Positions 46,202-55,200 of a stretch of DNA of 64,000 bases are shown here, piece after piece. Positions within the stretch are counted from its first letter, which is position 1. Each line of letters opens with the position of its first letter. A program made the position numbers and the translations under genes. Under the pieces are notes generated by a model. That model had not been told where the DNA came from, did not search any database, and saw only the letters and a program-made list of their open reading frames with translations. The stretch covers positions 1 to 64,000 of the forward strand of contig NZ_LXXZ01000098.1 in assembly GCF_003244875.1 (NCBI RefSeq), given 5' to 3'. This DNA comes from Stenotrophomonas sepilia (GTDB lineage Bacteria > Pseudomonadota > Gammaproteobacteria > Xanthomonadales > Xanthomonadaceae).

Positions 46202-48304
46202 GTGACCGAAACCGTCGCCGCTCCGCGCACGCTCGATGACACCTTGAAGGACGCGATCCGCAAGGCGTACACGACGCTGCAGGCCAATACTCCCGGCTTC
46301 TCCACCCGCCGCTCGCAGAGCCAGATGATCGGCGTGGTGTCGCGCGCGCTGTCGAAGAGCGGCGGCGTTGGCGTGGTCGAGGCGCCGACCGGCGTCGGCA
46401 AGAGCCTGGGTTACCTCACCGCGGGCGTACCGATTGCGCTGGCCACCAGGAAGAAGCTGGTGATCAGCACCGGCACCGTGGCGCTGCAGTCGCAGCTGGT
46501 CGAGCGGGATATCCCGAATTTCCTCAAGGCCACCGGCCTGGAAGCAACCGTGGCGCTGGCCAAGGGCCGTACCCGCTACCTGTGCACGCGCAACGCGGCC
46601 GAAGCACAGGGCGAGGGCTCGCAGGGCGGCATGTTCGAGGAGGATGCACCACTGTTCGACCGGCCGCTGGCGCCGATCGAGATGGACATCGCCAAGCGCC
46701 TGACCGATGCCTTTACCGGCGGCAGCTGGGACGGCGATATCGACAATGCGCCGGAGACCATCAGCCCCGGCCTGCGCAGCCGCATCACCACGCCGGCTTC
46801 GGGCTGCGCCGGGCGCCGTTGTGCGTATTCGGCGCAGTGCGCGGTACTGCGTTCGCGCAACACCGTGCGCGATGCGCAGATCGTGGTCACCAACCACGCG
46901 CTGCTGCTGTCGGCGCTGTCGATCGGCGACAGCGACAATGGCCAGCCGTTGATCGCACCGCCGTCGGACATGCTGCTGGTGCTGGACGAAGGCCATCACA
47001 TCGGCAACGTGGCGATCGACCAGGGCGCGGCCAGCCTCGCGCTGGATGAAATGGCCAAGCGCACCGGCCGCCTGCAGATCCTGATTGCCGGTGCCTACCG
47101 CGCGGTCGACAAGGACCGCCTCGGCAACCTGCTGCCGAACGAAGCGATCGAGGTGGCCAGCAACGTCGCCAAGCAGCTGCGCGCGTTCCGCGATCACATC
47201 GAGCGGGTGTGGATGCCGGCGCCGGCGGACGAGGAGCCGATGTGGCGTGCGGCCAATGGACGCCTGCCCGAGGCCTGGCGCGAGCCGATCGAGGCACTGG
47301 CCGACGAGACCCGCAGCCTCTACAACTGGGCGCACGCCGCCACCGCGCAGGTGGCCAAGGGCAAGCCGGACGATGCCGCGCGCGAGCGCCTGCAGCGCAA
47401 CCTGGGCATGGCGCTGGAAATGATCGAGCAACAGTACAGCCTGTGGCAGGCGTGGCGCCGCGAGGACAAGGATGGCGCGCCGCCGATGGCGCGCTGGGTC
47501 ACCGCCACCCGCGACGGCGACCTGGTGCTGCACGGCTCGCCGGTGTCGGCCGCGCACGTGCTGCGCAAGCTGCTGTGGGATGAAGTGGATTCGGTGGTGA
47601 TGACCTCGGCGACGCTGACCGGTGGTGGCGATTTCCAGTCGCTGGCGATCGACAACGGCATCCCCGAGGAGGCCGAGATGGTCTCGCTGTCGTCGCCGTT
47701 CGACCTGCCCAACCAGGCCGAGCTGATCGTGCCGAAGTTTCCGGTCACCCCCGACGATCGCGAAGGCCATCCCCGCGAAGTGGCGCGCTACCTGGACACC
47801 GAGTTGGACTGGGCCAAGGGCTCGATGGTGCTGTTCACCTCACGCTGGAAGATGGAAAAGGTGGCCGGCCTGATGCCGGCCGCGCGGCGCAAGCAGGTGC
47901 TGGTGCAGGGCGAGATGTCCAAGACCCGCCTGATCGAAGAGCACCTGCGCCGCGTCGCTGCCGGCGAAGGCTCGGTACTGTTCGGCCTGAACTCGTTCGG
48001 CGAAGGCCTCGACCTGCCCGGCGAAGCCTGCACCACGGTGGTGATCACCCAGGTGCCGTTCGCGGTGCCGACCGACCCGCAGACCGCCACCCTCAGCGAG
48101 TGGTTCGAAGGGCGTGGGCTGAATGCCTTCAACCTGATCGCCATCCCGCACGCGCTGCGCACGCTGACCCAGTTCGCCGGCCGCCTGATCCGCACCTCCA
48201 CCGACACCGGCCGCGTGATCATCCTCGATTCGCGGCTGCTGACCCGCCGCTACGGCAAGCGCATCATCGACGCGCTGCCGCCGTTCAAGCGCGTGATCGG
48301 CTGA
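46202..48304 (+). CDS. dinG: ATP-dependent DNA helicase DinG
   Basis: The 700-residue XPD-like SF2 helicase starts with GTG at 46202. Walker A is APTGVGKS at 61-68. The iron-sulfur cluster cysteines lie in YLCTRN and GCAGRRCAYSAQC (about 125-225). The Walker B box is VLDEGHHIGN, and motif VI is QFAGRLIRTSTDTG. DinG unwinds R-loops, forked DNA and G-quadruplexes during repair. Length fits the family (about 710). Confidence 0.94.
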   Translation: MTETVAAPRTLDDTLKDAIRKAYTTLQANTPGFSTRRSQSQMIGVVSRALSKSGGVGVVEAPTGVGKSLGYLTAGVPIALATRKKLVISTGTVALQSQLVERDIPNFLKATGLEATVALAKGRTRYLCTRNAAEAQGEGSQGGMFEEDAPLFDRPLAPIEMDIAKRLTDAFTGGSWDGDIDNAPETISPGLRSRITTPASGCAGRRCAYSAQCAVLRSRNTVRDAQIVVTNHALLLSALSIGDSDNGQPLIAPPSDMLLVLDEGHHIGNVAIDQGAASLALDEMAKRTGRLQILIAGAYRAVDKDRLGNLLPNEAIEVASNVAKQLRAFRDHIERVWMPAPADEEPMWRAANGRLPEAWREPIEALADETRSLYNWAHAATAQVAKGKPDDAARERLQRNLGMALEMIEQQYSLWQAWRREDKDGAPPMARWVTATRDGDLVLHGSPVSAAHVLRKLLWDEVDSVVMTSATLTGGGDFQSLAIDNGIPEEAEMVSLSSPFDLPNQAELIVPKFPVTPDDREGHPREVARYLDTELDWAKGSMVLFTSRWKMEKVAGLMPAARRKQVLVQGEMSKTRLIEEHLRRVAAGEGSVLFGLNSFGEGLDLPGEACTTVVITQVPFAVPTDPQTATLSEWFEGRGLNAFNLIAIPHALRTLTQFAGRLIRTSTDTGRVIILDSRLLTRRYGKRIIDALPPFKRVIG

Positions 48305-48307
48305 GAC

Positions 48308-48343
48308 GGGGTCGGATCCCTTCCGAAGGAAGGGCTCTGACCC
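48308..48343. repeat. GGGGTCGGATCCC...GGGCTCTGACCC repeat, copy 2
   Basis: This is the inverted counterpart of the element at 15275-15311, with arms GGGTC/GACCC and inner CCCTTCC/GGAAGGG. It lies four bases after the dinG stop and may serve as a hairpin at the transcript end. Confidence 0.75.
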
Positions 48344-48361
48344 GACCACGCCCTCTGTCGC

Positions 48362-48970
48362 TCAATCGCCCTCCGGATTCCGGCAGGCCTGGTTGCCCAT
48401 CGCATTGTGGTAATCGCGATCAAAGCAGCGCAGGAAGCCATCGAGCACGTCCAGGTTGGGCGGCCACGGCACATCCACCTTCTGCCCGCCGGCGGTCGTG
48501 AAATGATAACGCCCATCCTTCAGCGCCTTGGCAATCTGCTCCGGCGCAGGAATCGCAATCAACCTTGCTCGCGCTTTCTCCAGCGCCGCACGATCACGCT
48601 GCAGGAAGGCGATCGTGCCGTCCACGTAGGCGTTCCAGTAACCGGGGTCGGTGGCGGTGGGCTTGTAGGTGCGCTGCATCAGCGCCACCGCCTCCGGGTA
48701 CTGGCCCGCCTCCGCACGCATCTGGCTTTCATGCCACAGAATCATGGTGTTGCCCGCAGCCTTGGGCAGCACAGCATAGGCGGCGAGCAGATCAGCGGCT
48801 TCACGGTGGCAGCCACGGTCGGCCAGCGTGCGCCAGCCACCTTCCAGGTCCTGATCGAACGCATCCGGTTCCATCGCCAGCATCGCTGCACGGTCGTAGC
48901 TGCAGTCGGGTGCTTTGGGTGGTTCTGCTGACGTGCCCATGGCAGCGGCCAGTGCAAAGAAAAGCAACAT
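48362..48970 (-). CDS. Exported hypothetical protein with TPR-like helices
   Basis: The 202-residue protein has a short signal peptide (MLLFFALAAAMGTSA). A helical domain with repeat-like pairs follows (DLEGGWRTLADRGCHREAADLLAAYAVL, ESQMRAEAGQYPEAVALMQRTY), then FLQRDRAALEKARARLIAIP. This suggests TPR-type folding. Four cysteines could make two disulfides. GGAGG precedes the ATG. No family name can be given. Confidence 0.7.
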   Translation of the reverse strand: MLLFFALAAAMGTSAEPPKAPDCSYDRAAMLAMEPDAFDQDLEGGWRTLADRGCHREAADLLAAYAVLPKAAGNTMILWHESQMRAEAGQYPEAVALMQRTYKPTATDPGYWNAYVDGTIAFLQRDRAALEKARARLIAIPAPEQIAKALKDGRYHFTTAGGQKVDVPWPPNLDVLDGFLRCFDRDYHNAMGNQACRNPEGD

Positions 48971-49024
48971 CCTCTCAACCTCCGTGTTGATGACCTCCTG
49001 GCCACCATAACGGATCACGACGGG

Positions 49025-49099
49025 TAGTGCCGGCCGCTGGCCGGCAACCTCAATGATGTGGGACGCGGCGTGCAGATGCCGGCCAGCGGCCGGCACTAC
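49025..49099. repeat. Paired SMAG repeats
   Basis: GTAGTGCCGGCCGCTGGCCG at 49025 is mirrored by the unit ending GCCGGCACTAC at 49099. They lie between the ilvD stop and the start of the TPR-like gene, both on the minus strand. Confidence 0.85.
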
Positions 49100-49109
49100 C
49101 GGATCGGGA

Positions 49110-50948
49110 TCAATCGCCGAGCAGGGCGGTGTTGCGTACGGCGCCCTTGTCGGCACTGGTGGCGAGCAGGGCGTAGGCCTTCAACGCGCTGGTGACCTTG
49201 CGCGGGCGCGGCGCACGCGGTTTCCAGCCGCGTGCATCGGCCTCGCTGCGGCGCTGGACCAGCGTGGTCTCATCCAGCAACAGGTCGATGCGGCGGGCCG
49301 GGATGTCGATGCGGATGCGGTCACCGTCTTCCACAAGCCCGATCGCGCCGCCACTGGCCGCTTCCGGCGAAACGTGGCCGATCGACAGTCCCGAGGTGCC
49401 ACCGGAGAAGCGGCCGTCGGTGAGCAGCGCGCATTGCTTACCCAGTCCTTTCGACTTCAGGTAGCTGGTCGGGTACAGCATCTCCTGCATGCCAGGGCCG
49501 CCCTTCGGGCCCTCGTAACGGATCACCACGACGTCGCCCGGTTGTACCTCGTCGGCGAGGATGCCGGCGACGGCGGCGTCCTGGCTTTCATAGACGCGCG
49601 CGGGGCCTTCGAACACATGGATCGATTCGTCCACGCCGGCGGTTTTCACCACGCAGCCATCGACGGCCAGATTGCCGCGCAGCACAGCCAGGCCACCTTC
49701 CAGCGAATACGCATGCTGCAGCGAGCGGATACAGCCCTCGGCGCGGTCCAGGTCCAGCGCGGGCCAGCGCGTGGCCTGGCTGAAGGCCTCATGCGTGGGG
49801 ATGCCGGCCGGGCCGGCCTTGAAGAAGGTATGCAGGGTGTCGTTGTCACTGCGCACCACGTCCCAGCGTTCCAGCGCTTCGGCCAGGCTGGCGCTGTGCA
49901 CGGTCGGCACTGTGGTATCGAGCAGGCCGGCGCGATCCAGTTCACCGAGGATGCCGAACACGCCGCCGGCGCGGTGCACGTCCTCGATGTGGTACTTCGG
50001 TGTGTTCGGCGCCACCTTGCACAGCTGCGGGACGCGTCGCGACAGCGCGTCGATGTGGGTCAGGTCGAAGTCGACCTCCGCTTCCTGCGCTGCGGCCAGC
50101 AGATGCAGGATGGTGTTGGTGGAGCCGCCCATGGCGATGTCCAGGGTCATCGCGTTGGCGAACGCGGCCTGGGTGGCGATCCCGCGCGGCAGCGCGCTCG
50201 GGTCTTCGCCGCCGTACCAGCGATGGCAGAGCTCGACGATCAGGCGGCCGGCGCGGCGGAACAGCGCCTCGCGGTCGGCATGGGTGGCCAGCGTAGTGCC
50301 GTTGCCGGGCAGCGACAGGCCCAGCGCTTCGGTCAGGCAGTTCATCGAGTTGGCGGTGAACATGCCCGAGCAGGAGCCGCAGGTGGGGCAGGCGCTGCGC
50401 TCGAACGCCGCGACTTTCTCGTCGGAGGCGCTGTCATCGGCGGCCACCACCATCGCATCGACCAGGTCCAGCTTGTGCTCGGACAGCTTTGTCTTGCCCG
50501 CTTCCATCGGCCCGCCGGAGACGAACACCACCGGGATGTCCAGGCGCAGCGCAGCCATCAGCATGCCGGGGGTGATCTTGTCGCAGTTGCTGATGCACAC
50601 CAGCGCGTCGGCGCAGTGCGCGTTGACCATGTACTCCACGGCGTCGGCGATGATCTCGCGGCTGGGCAGCGAATACAGCATGCCGTCGTGGCCCATCGCG
50701 ATGCCGTCGTCCACGGCGATGGTGTTGAATTCCTTGGCGACGCCACCGACCTGTTCGATTTCGCGCGCGACCAGCTGGCCGAGGTCCTTCAGGTGCACGT
50801 GGCCGGGCACGAACTGGGTGAAGGAGTTGGCGATGGCAATGATCGGCTTGTGGAAGTCGCCGTCCTTCATGCCGGTGGCACGCCACAGGGCGCGGGCGCC
50901 GGCCATGTTGCGGCCGGCGGTGGAGGTGCGGGAACGGTATTCGGGCAT
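49110..50948 (-). CDS. ilvD: Dihydroxy-acid dehydratase
   Basis: The 612-residue enzyme dehydrates dihydroxy acids to 2-keto acids in valine, leucine and isoleucine synthesis. It starts [20 protein letters not shown], as in E. coli. Iron-sulfur ligands lie in [12 protein letters not shown] and [13 protein letters not shown], and the substrate/Mg region in [21 protein letters not shown] at 50948 is preferred. An in-frame extension to 51284 would cross a large repeat. No other ilv gene is nearby. Confidence 0.96.
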   Translation of the reverse strand: MPEYRSRTSTAGRNMAGARALWRATGMKDGDFHKPIIAIANSFTQFVPGHVHLKDLGQLVAREIEQVGGVAKEFNTIAVDDGIAMGHDGMLYSLPSREIIADAVEYMVNAHCADALVCISNCDKITPGMLMAALRLDIPVVFVSGGPMEAGKTKLSEHKLDLVDAMVVAADDSASDEKVAAFERSACPTCGSCSGMFTANSMNCLTEALGLSLPGNGTTLATHADREALFRRAGRLIVELCHRWYGGEDPSALPRGIATQAAFANAMTLDIAMGGSTNTILHLLAAAQEAEVDFDLTHIDALSRRVPQLCKVAPNTPKYHIEDVHRAGGVFGILGELDRAGLLDTTVPTVHSASLAEALERWDVVRSDNDTLHTFFKAGPAGIPTHEAFSQATRWPALDLDRAEGCIRSLQHAYSLEGGLAVLRGNLAVDGCVVKTAGVDESIHVFEGPARVYESQDAAVAGILADEVQPGDVVVIRYEGPKGGPGMQEMLYPTSYLKSKGLGKQCALLTDGRFSGGTSGLSIGHVSPEAASGGAIGLVEDGDRIRIDIPARRIDLLLDETTLVQRRSEADARGWKPRAPRPRKVTSALKAYALLATSADKGAVRNTALLGD

Positions 50949-51105
50949 GGCGGGCGGAACGGGCGGGCCGTACGACGTGGGGGTCAGCCGATCATGGCCA
51001 ATTTTTTCGGTTGCTGCTGCAACCACCGGAGATGGTCCGGCCGGGCTGCGCCCGGCACCCGCAGAGGCAACGTCAACGTCAAAGGCGGGCATTCCGTGGG
51101 ACAGC
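50949..51105. other. Intergenic region upstream of ilvD
   Basis: It holds no gene that I can support. On the minus strand it contains a GGTTGC-AGCA-GCAACC hairpin followed by GAAAAAATT (about 51004-51026), and a CCGGGC/GCCCGG palindrome near 51040-51056. No leader peptide rich in Ile, Leu or Val was found, so classical attenuation is not supported. Confidence 0.5.
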
Positions 51106-51201
51106 GGGGTGGGTCCGGTTGCGGGGGACGGCGCAAGTACATCCATGTAGCCTCGGTCGCGCCATCCATGGCGCTCACGCCCCCGCAACCGGACCCACCC
51201 C
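51106..51201. repeat. Long hairpin element with perfect 22-bp inverted arms
   Basis: The left arm 51106-51127 (begins GGGGTGGGTCCGGTTGCGGG) and the right arm 51180-51201 are perfect inverse complements separated by 52 bases. The spacer has its own CCATG/CATGG pair. This is far larger than a SMAG unit and looks like a separate mobile or regulatory palindrome class. Confidence 0.75.
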
Positions 51202-51248
51202 GCCTTCGACAGTTTGCTGCGATCTGTTGGGGCCGGCGCTCTGCCCTT

Positions 51249-51294
51249 GGTAGGTGTCGACCTTGGTCGACACGATGGATCCACGTCATGCGTG
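51249..51294. repeat. SMAG-like repeats (GTAGGTGTCGACC and ATCCACG types)
   Basis: GTAGGTGTCGACCTTGGTCG is followed by GACAC and then ATCCACGTCATGCGTGG. They lie upstream of the YgiB-type gene. Confidence 0.7.
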
Positions 51295-51410
51295 GCTGAT
51301 GCGGAACGACGAAAATGAAATTCCGTTCATCTTTCCCACTTTGCCGATTCCGGTTGTTGGTGAGGATTTGGCATCATTGGGGCATTGATCCGTCGACAGG
51401 GCAGAAGGCC

Positions 51411-51983
51411 ATGAAACGTTCCCGCACCACCGCGCTGCTGCTGATGAGCGCTGCGCCGCTGCTGTTCACCGCCTGCCAGAAGGAGCCGGAGGTGAAGGTG
51501 CAGGAAGGCCTGTACACCTCGGTCGAGGCCTGCACCGAGGCCACCGGTGATCCGTCGTCGTGCCGCAATGCCTTTGCCGAAGCGCAGAAGCAGGCCGCCG
51601 ATGCGGCGCCGAAGTACGCCAGCAAGGAAGCCTGCGAGAAGGATTACAAGCCGGAGCAGTGCGTGCAGCAGCACACCTCGGCCGGCACCTCGTTCATCGG
51701 CCCGATGATGATGGGCTTCTTCATGTCGCAGATGCTGAGCAACCGCGGCGGCCTCGCCCCGCAGGCGCCGGCGTCGGCACCGGCATACCAGGACAAGAAC
51801 GCTGGCTGGGCGCGCCCGGCACCGGGCGGCACCGGTGGCCTGAACACCGCCAGCGGCATCGGTGCCGGCAAGGCCGGCCTGGCGCCGGTCACCAGCGAGC
51901 CGAACCGTGCGGTCACTGCCAGCCGTGGTGGCTTCGGCAACACCAGCGCACGCCGCAGCACCAGCGGCAGCTACGGCGGCTGA
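51411..51983 (+). CDS. ygiB: DUF1190 (YgiB/UPF0441) family lipoprotein
   Basis: The 190-residue protein has a lipobox (LLFTAC, Cys near 22) and the DUF1190 pattern. VEACTEATGDPSSCRNAFAEAQKQA and SKEACEKDYKPEQCVQQ contain conserved Cys pairs, and a Gly/Ser/Arg-rich tail follows. In E. coli ygiB pairs with ygiC, a glutathionylspermidine-synthase homologue, and the same pairing occurs here seven bases downstream. Function unknown; envelope stress has been suggested. Confidence 0.85.
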   Translation: MKRSRTTALLLMSAAPLLFTACQKEPEVKVQEGLYTSVEACTEATGDPSSCRNAFAEAQKQAADAAPKYASKEACEKDYKPEQCVQQHTSAGTSFIGPMMMGFFMSQMLSNRGGLAPQAPASAPAYQDKNAGWARPAPGGTGGLNTASGIGAGKAGLAPVTSEPNRAVTASRGGFGNTSARRSTSGSYGG

Positions 51984-51990
51984 TCGACCC

Positions 51991-53169
51991 ATGCAGCGCA
52001 TCCGGATTGCCGAGCGTGCCCAGTGGCGGGCACGCGCGGAGGAAGCGGGTTTCCGTTTCCATACCATCGATGGCCAGCCCTACTGGGATGAAAGCGCGTA
52101 CTACGCGTTCACCCTGCGCCAGATCGAACAGGACATCGAAGACCCCAGTGCCGAGCTGCACCAGATGGCGCTGGATCTGGTCGGTGATGTCATCGGCAGC
52201 GAGCGGTTGATGGACCAGCTGGCGATTCCGTCGCATTACCGCGACTGGATCGCCGACAGCTGGCGCCAGCGCCAGCCGCACCTTTACGGCCGCCTGGACC
52301 TGGCCTACGACGGCACCGGTCCGGCCAAGCTGTACGAGCTGAACTACGACACGCCGACCTCGCTGTTCGAGGCCAGCTTCTTCCAGTGGCAGTGGCTGGA
52401 AGACCAGCGCAACGCCGGCCGCCTGCCGCAGCATGCCGACCAGTTCAATGCGATCCATGAGGCACTGGTCGAGCGCTTCGGCGAACTGGCCACGCAGCTG
52501 CCGCCGCCGCTGTACTTCAGCGCGGTGGGAAGCTCGGAAGAAGACCGCGGCACGGTCGAGTACCTGCGCGACTGCGCGTCGCAGGCCGGCCTGCATGGCC
52601 AGGCCATCGCGATCGAGGACATCGGCCTGTCCGAGGATGGCCGCTTCACCGCGCTGGATGATTCGGTGATCGGCACGCTGTTCAAGCTGTATCCGCTGGA
52701 AGACCTGATTGCCGAGGAATTCGGCCGCGCGCTGCCCGGTTCGGGCGTGCAGCTGCTGGAGCCGGCGTGGAAGGCGGTGCTGAGCAACAAGGGCATCCTG
52801 CCGCTGCTGTGGCAGCGCAACGTGGGCCATCCGAACCTGCTGGAGGCGCACTTCGATGACGGCAGCGCGCTGGCGTCGGGCTGGGTGCGCAAGCCGCTGT
52901 TCTCGCGCGAAGGTGCCAACATCGAGATGCACCTGGCCGATGGCAGCACCCAGCGCAGCGACGGTCCCTACGACGGCCCGGCGATCATCCAGCGCGCCCA
53001 TCCGTTGACCCGCTTCGAAGGCGGTTACCCGCTGATCGGCAGCTGGGTGGTGGGTGACCACGCCTGCGGCATCGGCATCCGCGAGGACGACAGCGCGATC
53101 ACCCGCGACAGTGCGCGGTTCGTGCCGCACGCGATCGTCGACGAGGCGCCGACGCGGATCTACGTCTGA
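51991..53169 (+). CDS. ygiC: Glutathionylspermidine synthase family protein (YgiC/YjfC)
   Basis: The 392-residue ATP-grasp protein matches YgiC. Seen are AYYAFTLRQIEQDIE, YELNYDTPTSLFEASFFQW, PAWKAVLSNKGILPLLW (ATP-grasp) and SWVVGDHACGIGIRED near the end. The family has the amide-ligase domain of glutathionylspermidine synthase without the amidase domain. A peptide ligase activity is inferred but the substrates are unknown. It is seven bases after ygiB and overlaps the next gene by one base. Confidence 0.9.
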   Translation: MQRIRIAERAQWRARAEEAGFRFHTIDGQPYWDESAYYAFTLRQIEQDIEDPSAELHQMALDLVGDVIGSERLMDQLAIPSHYRDWIADSWRQRQPHLYGRLDLAYDGTGPAKLYELNYDTPTSLFEASFFQWQWLEDQRNAGRLPQHADQFNAIHEALVERFGELATQLPPPLYFSAVGSSEEDRGTVEYLRDCASQAGLHGQAIAIEDIGLSEDGRFTALDDSVIGTLFKLYPLEDLIAEEFGRALPGSGVQLLEPAWKAVLSNKGILPLLWQRNVGHPNLLEAHFDDGSALASGWVRKPLFSREGANIEMHLADGSTQRSDGPYDGPAIIQRAHPLTRFEGGYPLIGSWVVGDHACGIGIREDDSAITRDSARFVPHAIVDEAPTRIYV

Positions 53170-53816
53170 TGACGGTGCGGCGTTGGCCTGGCCGGCATGG
53201 GCGTGCCACGCCCGCGCCGGGCCGGCATTTCGATGACGGGCGCAGCCTGCAGGCCTTCGCGGACCGCGTCGCGGTGCGTTGCCACCGCTGCGATGCCCCC
53301 GGTTGGGTGATCGCCCGCTGGGAACCCTATCGATGGACCGCGCGTTTCCGCTGCACCGCTTGCAGCGCTGCATTGGACAGCGGCGACTGGGTGGGTGCAG
53401 TCCGCATTCTGGGCCGCCAGCCCTGTGGATTCTGCGGGCATCAGTGGCTGCATGTGTGTCGGCCGATTCCCGCCGGCATCCCCGCGCCTGCCTCCGTCCC
53501 CGCCCGATGCGCACAGTGCGATCGCAGCACCGAGGTCACGGTGTTGACGCGTCCCCTGCGTGACGCCGAGCCTGCCGATCCGCATTTCGGTCTGCCGCTG
53601 CGCCTGGTCGAATCGACCCGCGCGGGCCTGCTGTGGGCCTACAACGCCGAACATCTGCAGGCACTGCACGAATACGCGGGCGCGACGCTGCGCGAGGGCC
53701 GCGGCCATCATCGATCCATGTTCTCGCGCCTGCCGCAGTGGATGAAGCTGGCCCGCAACCGGGTGCTGCTGCAGCGTGCGGTGGAGCGGTTGCAGCGGCG
53801 CTTGCTGCAGGGGTAG
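53169..53816 (+). CDS. Hypothetical protein with two zinc-ribbon-like modules
   Basis: The 215-residue protein has four CxxC pairs at 38/41, 62/65, 86/89 and 114/117. These would make two zinc ribbons with knuckle spacings of about 20-25 residues. The C-terminal part is basic and helical (LPQWMKLARNRVLLQRAVERLQRRL). It overlaps the ygiC stop by one base (TGATG), so translation is coupled. RNA or protein binding is possible. No named family is recognised. Confidence 0.75.
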   Translation: MTVRRWPGRHGRATPAPGRHFDDGRSLQAFADRVAVRCHRCDAPGWVIARWEPYRWTARFRCTACSAALDSGDWVGAVRILGRQPCGFCGHQWLHVCRPIPAGIPAPASVPARCAQCDRSTEVTVLTRPLRDAEPADPHFGLPLRLVESTRAGLLWAYNAEHLQALHEYAGATLREGRGHHRSMFSRLPQWMKLARNRVLLQRAVERLQRRLLQG

Positions 53817-53905
53817 GTAGTGCCGGCCGCTGGCCGGCAGCCGAGCATGGGCTCGGCGCTACAGACAACCCGATTCTTGTAGAGCCGAGCCCGCGCTCGG
53901 CTCAG
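53817..53905. repeat. SMAG repeat cluster
   Basis: GTAGTGCCGGCCGCTGGCCG (from 53818) is followed by AGCCGAGCATGGGCTCGGCG with CTAC and then GTAGAGCCGAGCCCGCGCTC. They fill the gap between the convergent zinc-ribbon and DUF58 genes, and the last unit reaches the DUF58 stop codon. Confidence 0.85.
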
Positions 53906-55200
53906 AGCCGCCCTTCGCGCTTCACCGCCAGGTAGCGCTCCACTAGCGCGCCGGGCAGGGCGTCGGCGGTGACGTCCAGCACCATCACCTTCTCGCTGCG
54001 CAGCGCTTCGTGCGCCTTCGCGCGCTGCTGCAGGTACAGCGCGGCGGCACCGGCCTGGGTGGCGTCTTCCAGTGTCTGCACTTCGCCCTCCAGCACGCCG
54101 TCCAGCTCGCGCTCGCGCAGGCTGGCCACGCACACCAGGTGGCGCCGCTGCAGCAGGCGCACCGCCGCCAGCAGGTCTTCGATGTCCTCGTCGCGCACGT
54201 TGCTGACCAGCATCACCAGCGCACGCCGCCGCTGGCGCAGCGATACCTCGGTGGCGGCGGCCAGGTAGTCGGTGGCCACCGCGCGTGGCTGCAGGTCGTA
54301 GCTGGCGCGCAGCAGGTGCTCGACCGTGCCCATGCCGCGCTGCGGCGCGACCCAGCGGCGTTCGCCACCGGCAGCGAACAGGCCGGCGGCATCGCCCTGG
54401 CGCAGCGCCAGGTAGGCCACCACCAGCGAGGCATTCAAGGCATGGTCGAAGTGCGAGAGCCCGCCTTCGCTGGCCAGCATGCGCCGGCCACTGTCGAGCA
54501 TCAGCAGCAACTGCTGGTTCTTCTCGTCCTGGTACTCGCGCGAGATCAGCTTGCGCGCACGCGCGGTGGCCTTCCAGTCCAGCTGGCGCAGGCTGTCGCC
54601 GACGCGATACTCGCGCATCTGGTGGAAGTCGGTGCCTTCACCACGGCGGCGCTTCACGTGTGCACCGACCAGCCGCGAGGCCTGGTCGGCACTGAACAAT
54701 GCAAAGCGCGTGAGCGGCACGAAATTCGGATAGACCCGCACGTCCAGTGCGGGCGGCAGCGTGCGTTGCTGCCACCACAGGCGCCACGGCGAGCGCATGC
54801 GCAGGTGCACGCCTTCGAAACGGAAGTGCCCGCGCTGCAGCGGCTGCAGGTGATAGTGCAGCGTGGAGGCGCTACCGGCCCGCAGGCGCACGCGCTGTGG
54901 CAGCGATTCCAGCGGCCAGCCGCCGGGGACCAGGTCGAACACCTGCACCGTCATCGCTTGCTCGGCCTGCAGCCGCAGCGCCGCCTCGCGGCGCACGCCC
55001 AGCGCCAGCGCTTCGGGCAGTTCGCGCTGTACCTGAGGCGACGGACGCCGCGATTGCCGCCACAGGTCGAACAGCGCAGGCAACGCGATGGCCGCCGCGG
55101 CCAGCGCCCAGCTCCAGCGCGGCAGCAACCCGCCCAGCACCAGGCCGCCCAGGGCGGCCCAGGCCAGCAGCAGCGCCAGCAGCAGCGGGGCAGGCCTCAT
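53902..55200 (-). CDS. DUF58 domain-containing protein
   Basis: The 432-residue protein has two N-terminal helices (LLLALLLAWAALGGLVLGGLL, WALAAAAIALPALF). The conserved DUF58 block is RRRGEGTDFHQMREYRVGDS with LDWKATARARKLISREYQDE, and a VWA-like MLDSGRRM region follows. DUF58 proteins accompany MoxR ATPases. Its start overlaps the moxR-like stop (55197-55200). It is the last gene of a six-gene operon. Confidence 0.88.
   Translation of the reverse strand: MRPAPLLLALLLAWAALGGLVLGGLLPRWSWALAAAAIALPALFDLWRQSRRPSPQVQRELPEALALGVRREAALRLQAEQAMTVQVFDLVPGGWPLESLPQRVRLRAGSASTLHYHLQPLQRGHFRFEGVHLRMRSPWRLWWQQRTLPPALDVRVYPNFVPLTRFALFSADQASRLVGAHVKRRRGEGTDFHQMREYRVGDSLRQLDWKATARARKLISREYQDEKNQQLLLMLDSGRRMLASEGGLSHFDHALNASLVVAYLALRQGDAAGLFAAGGERRWVAPQRGMGTVEHLLRASYDLQPRAVATDYLAAATEVSLRQRRRALVMLVSNVRDEDIEDLLAAVRLLQRRHLVCVASLRERELDGVLEGEVQTLEDATQAGAAALYLQQRAKAHEALRSEKVMVLDVTADALPGALVERYLAVKREGRL

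Noticed and set aside
50949-51105. Branched-chain amino-acid attenuator upstream of ilvD
   Set aside because: There is a hairpin, but no leader peptide rich in Ile, Val or Leu and no T run after the stem in the ilvD direction.
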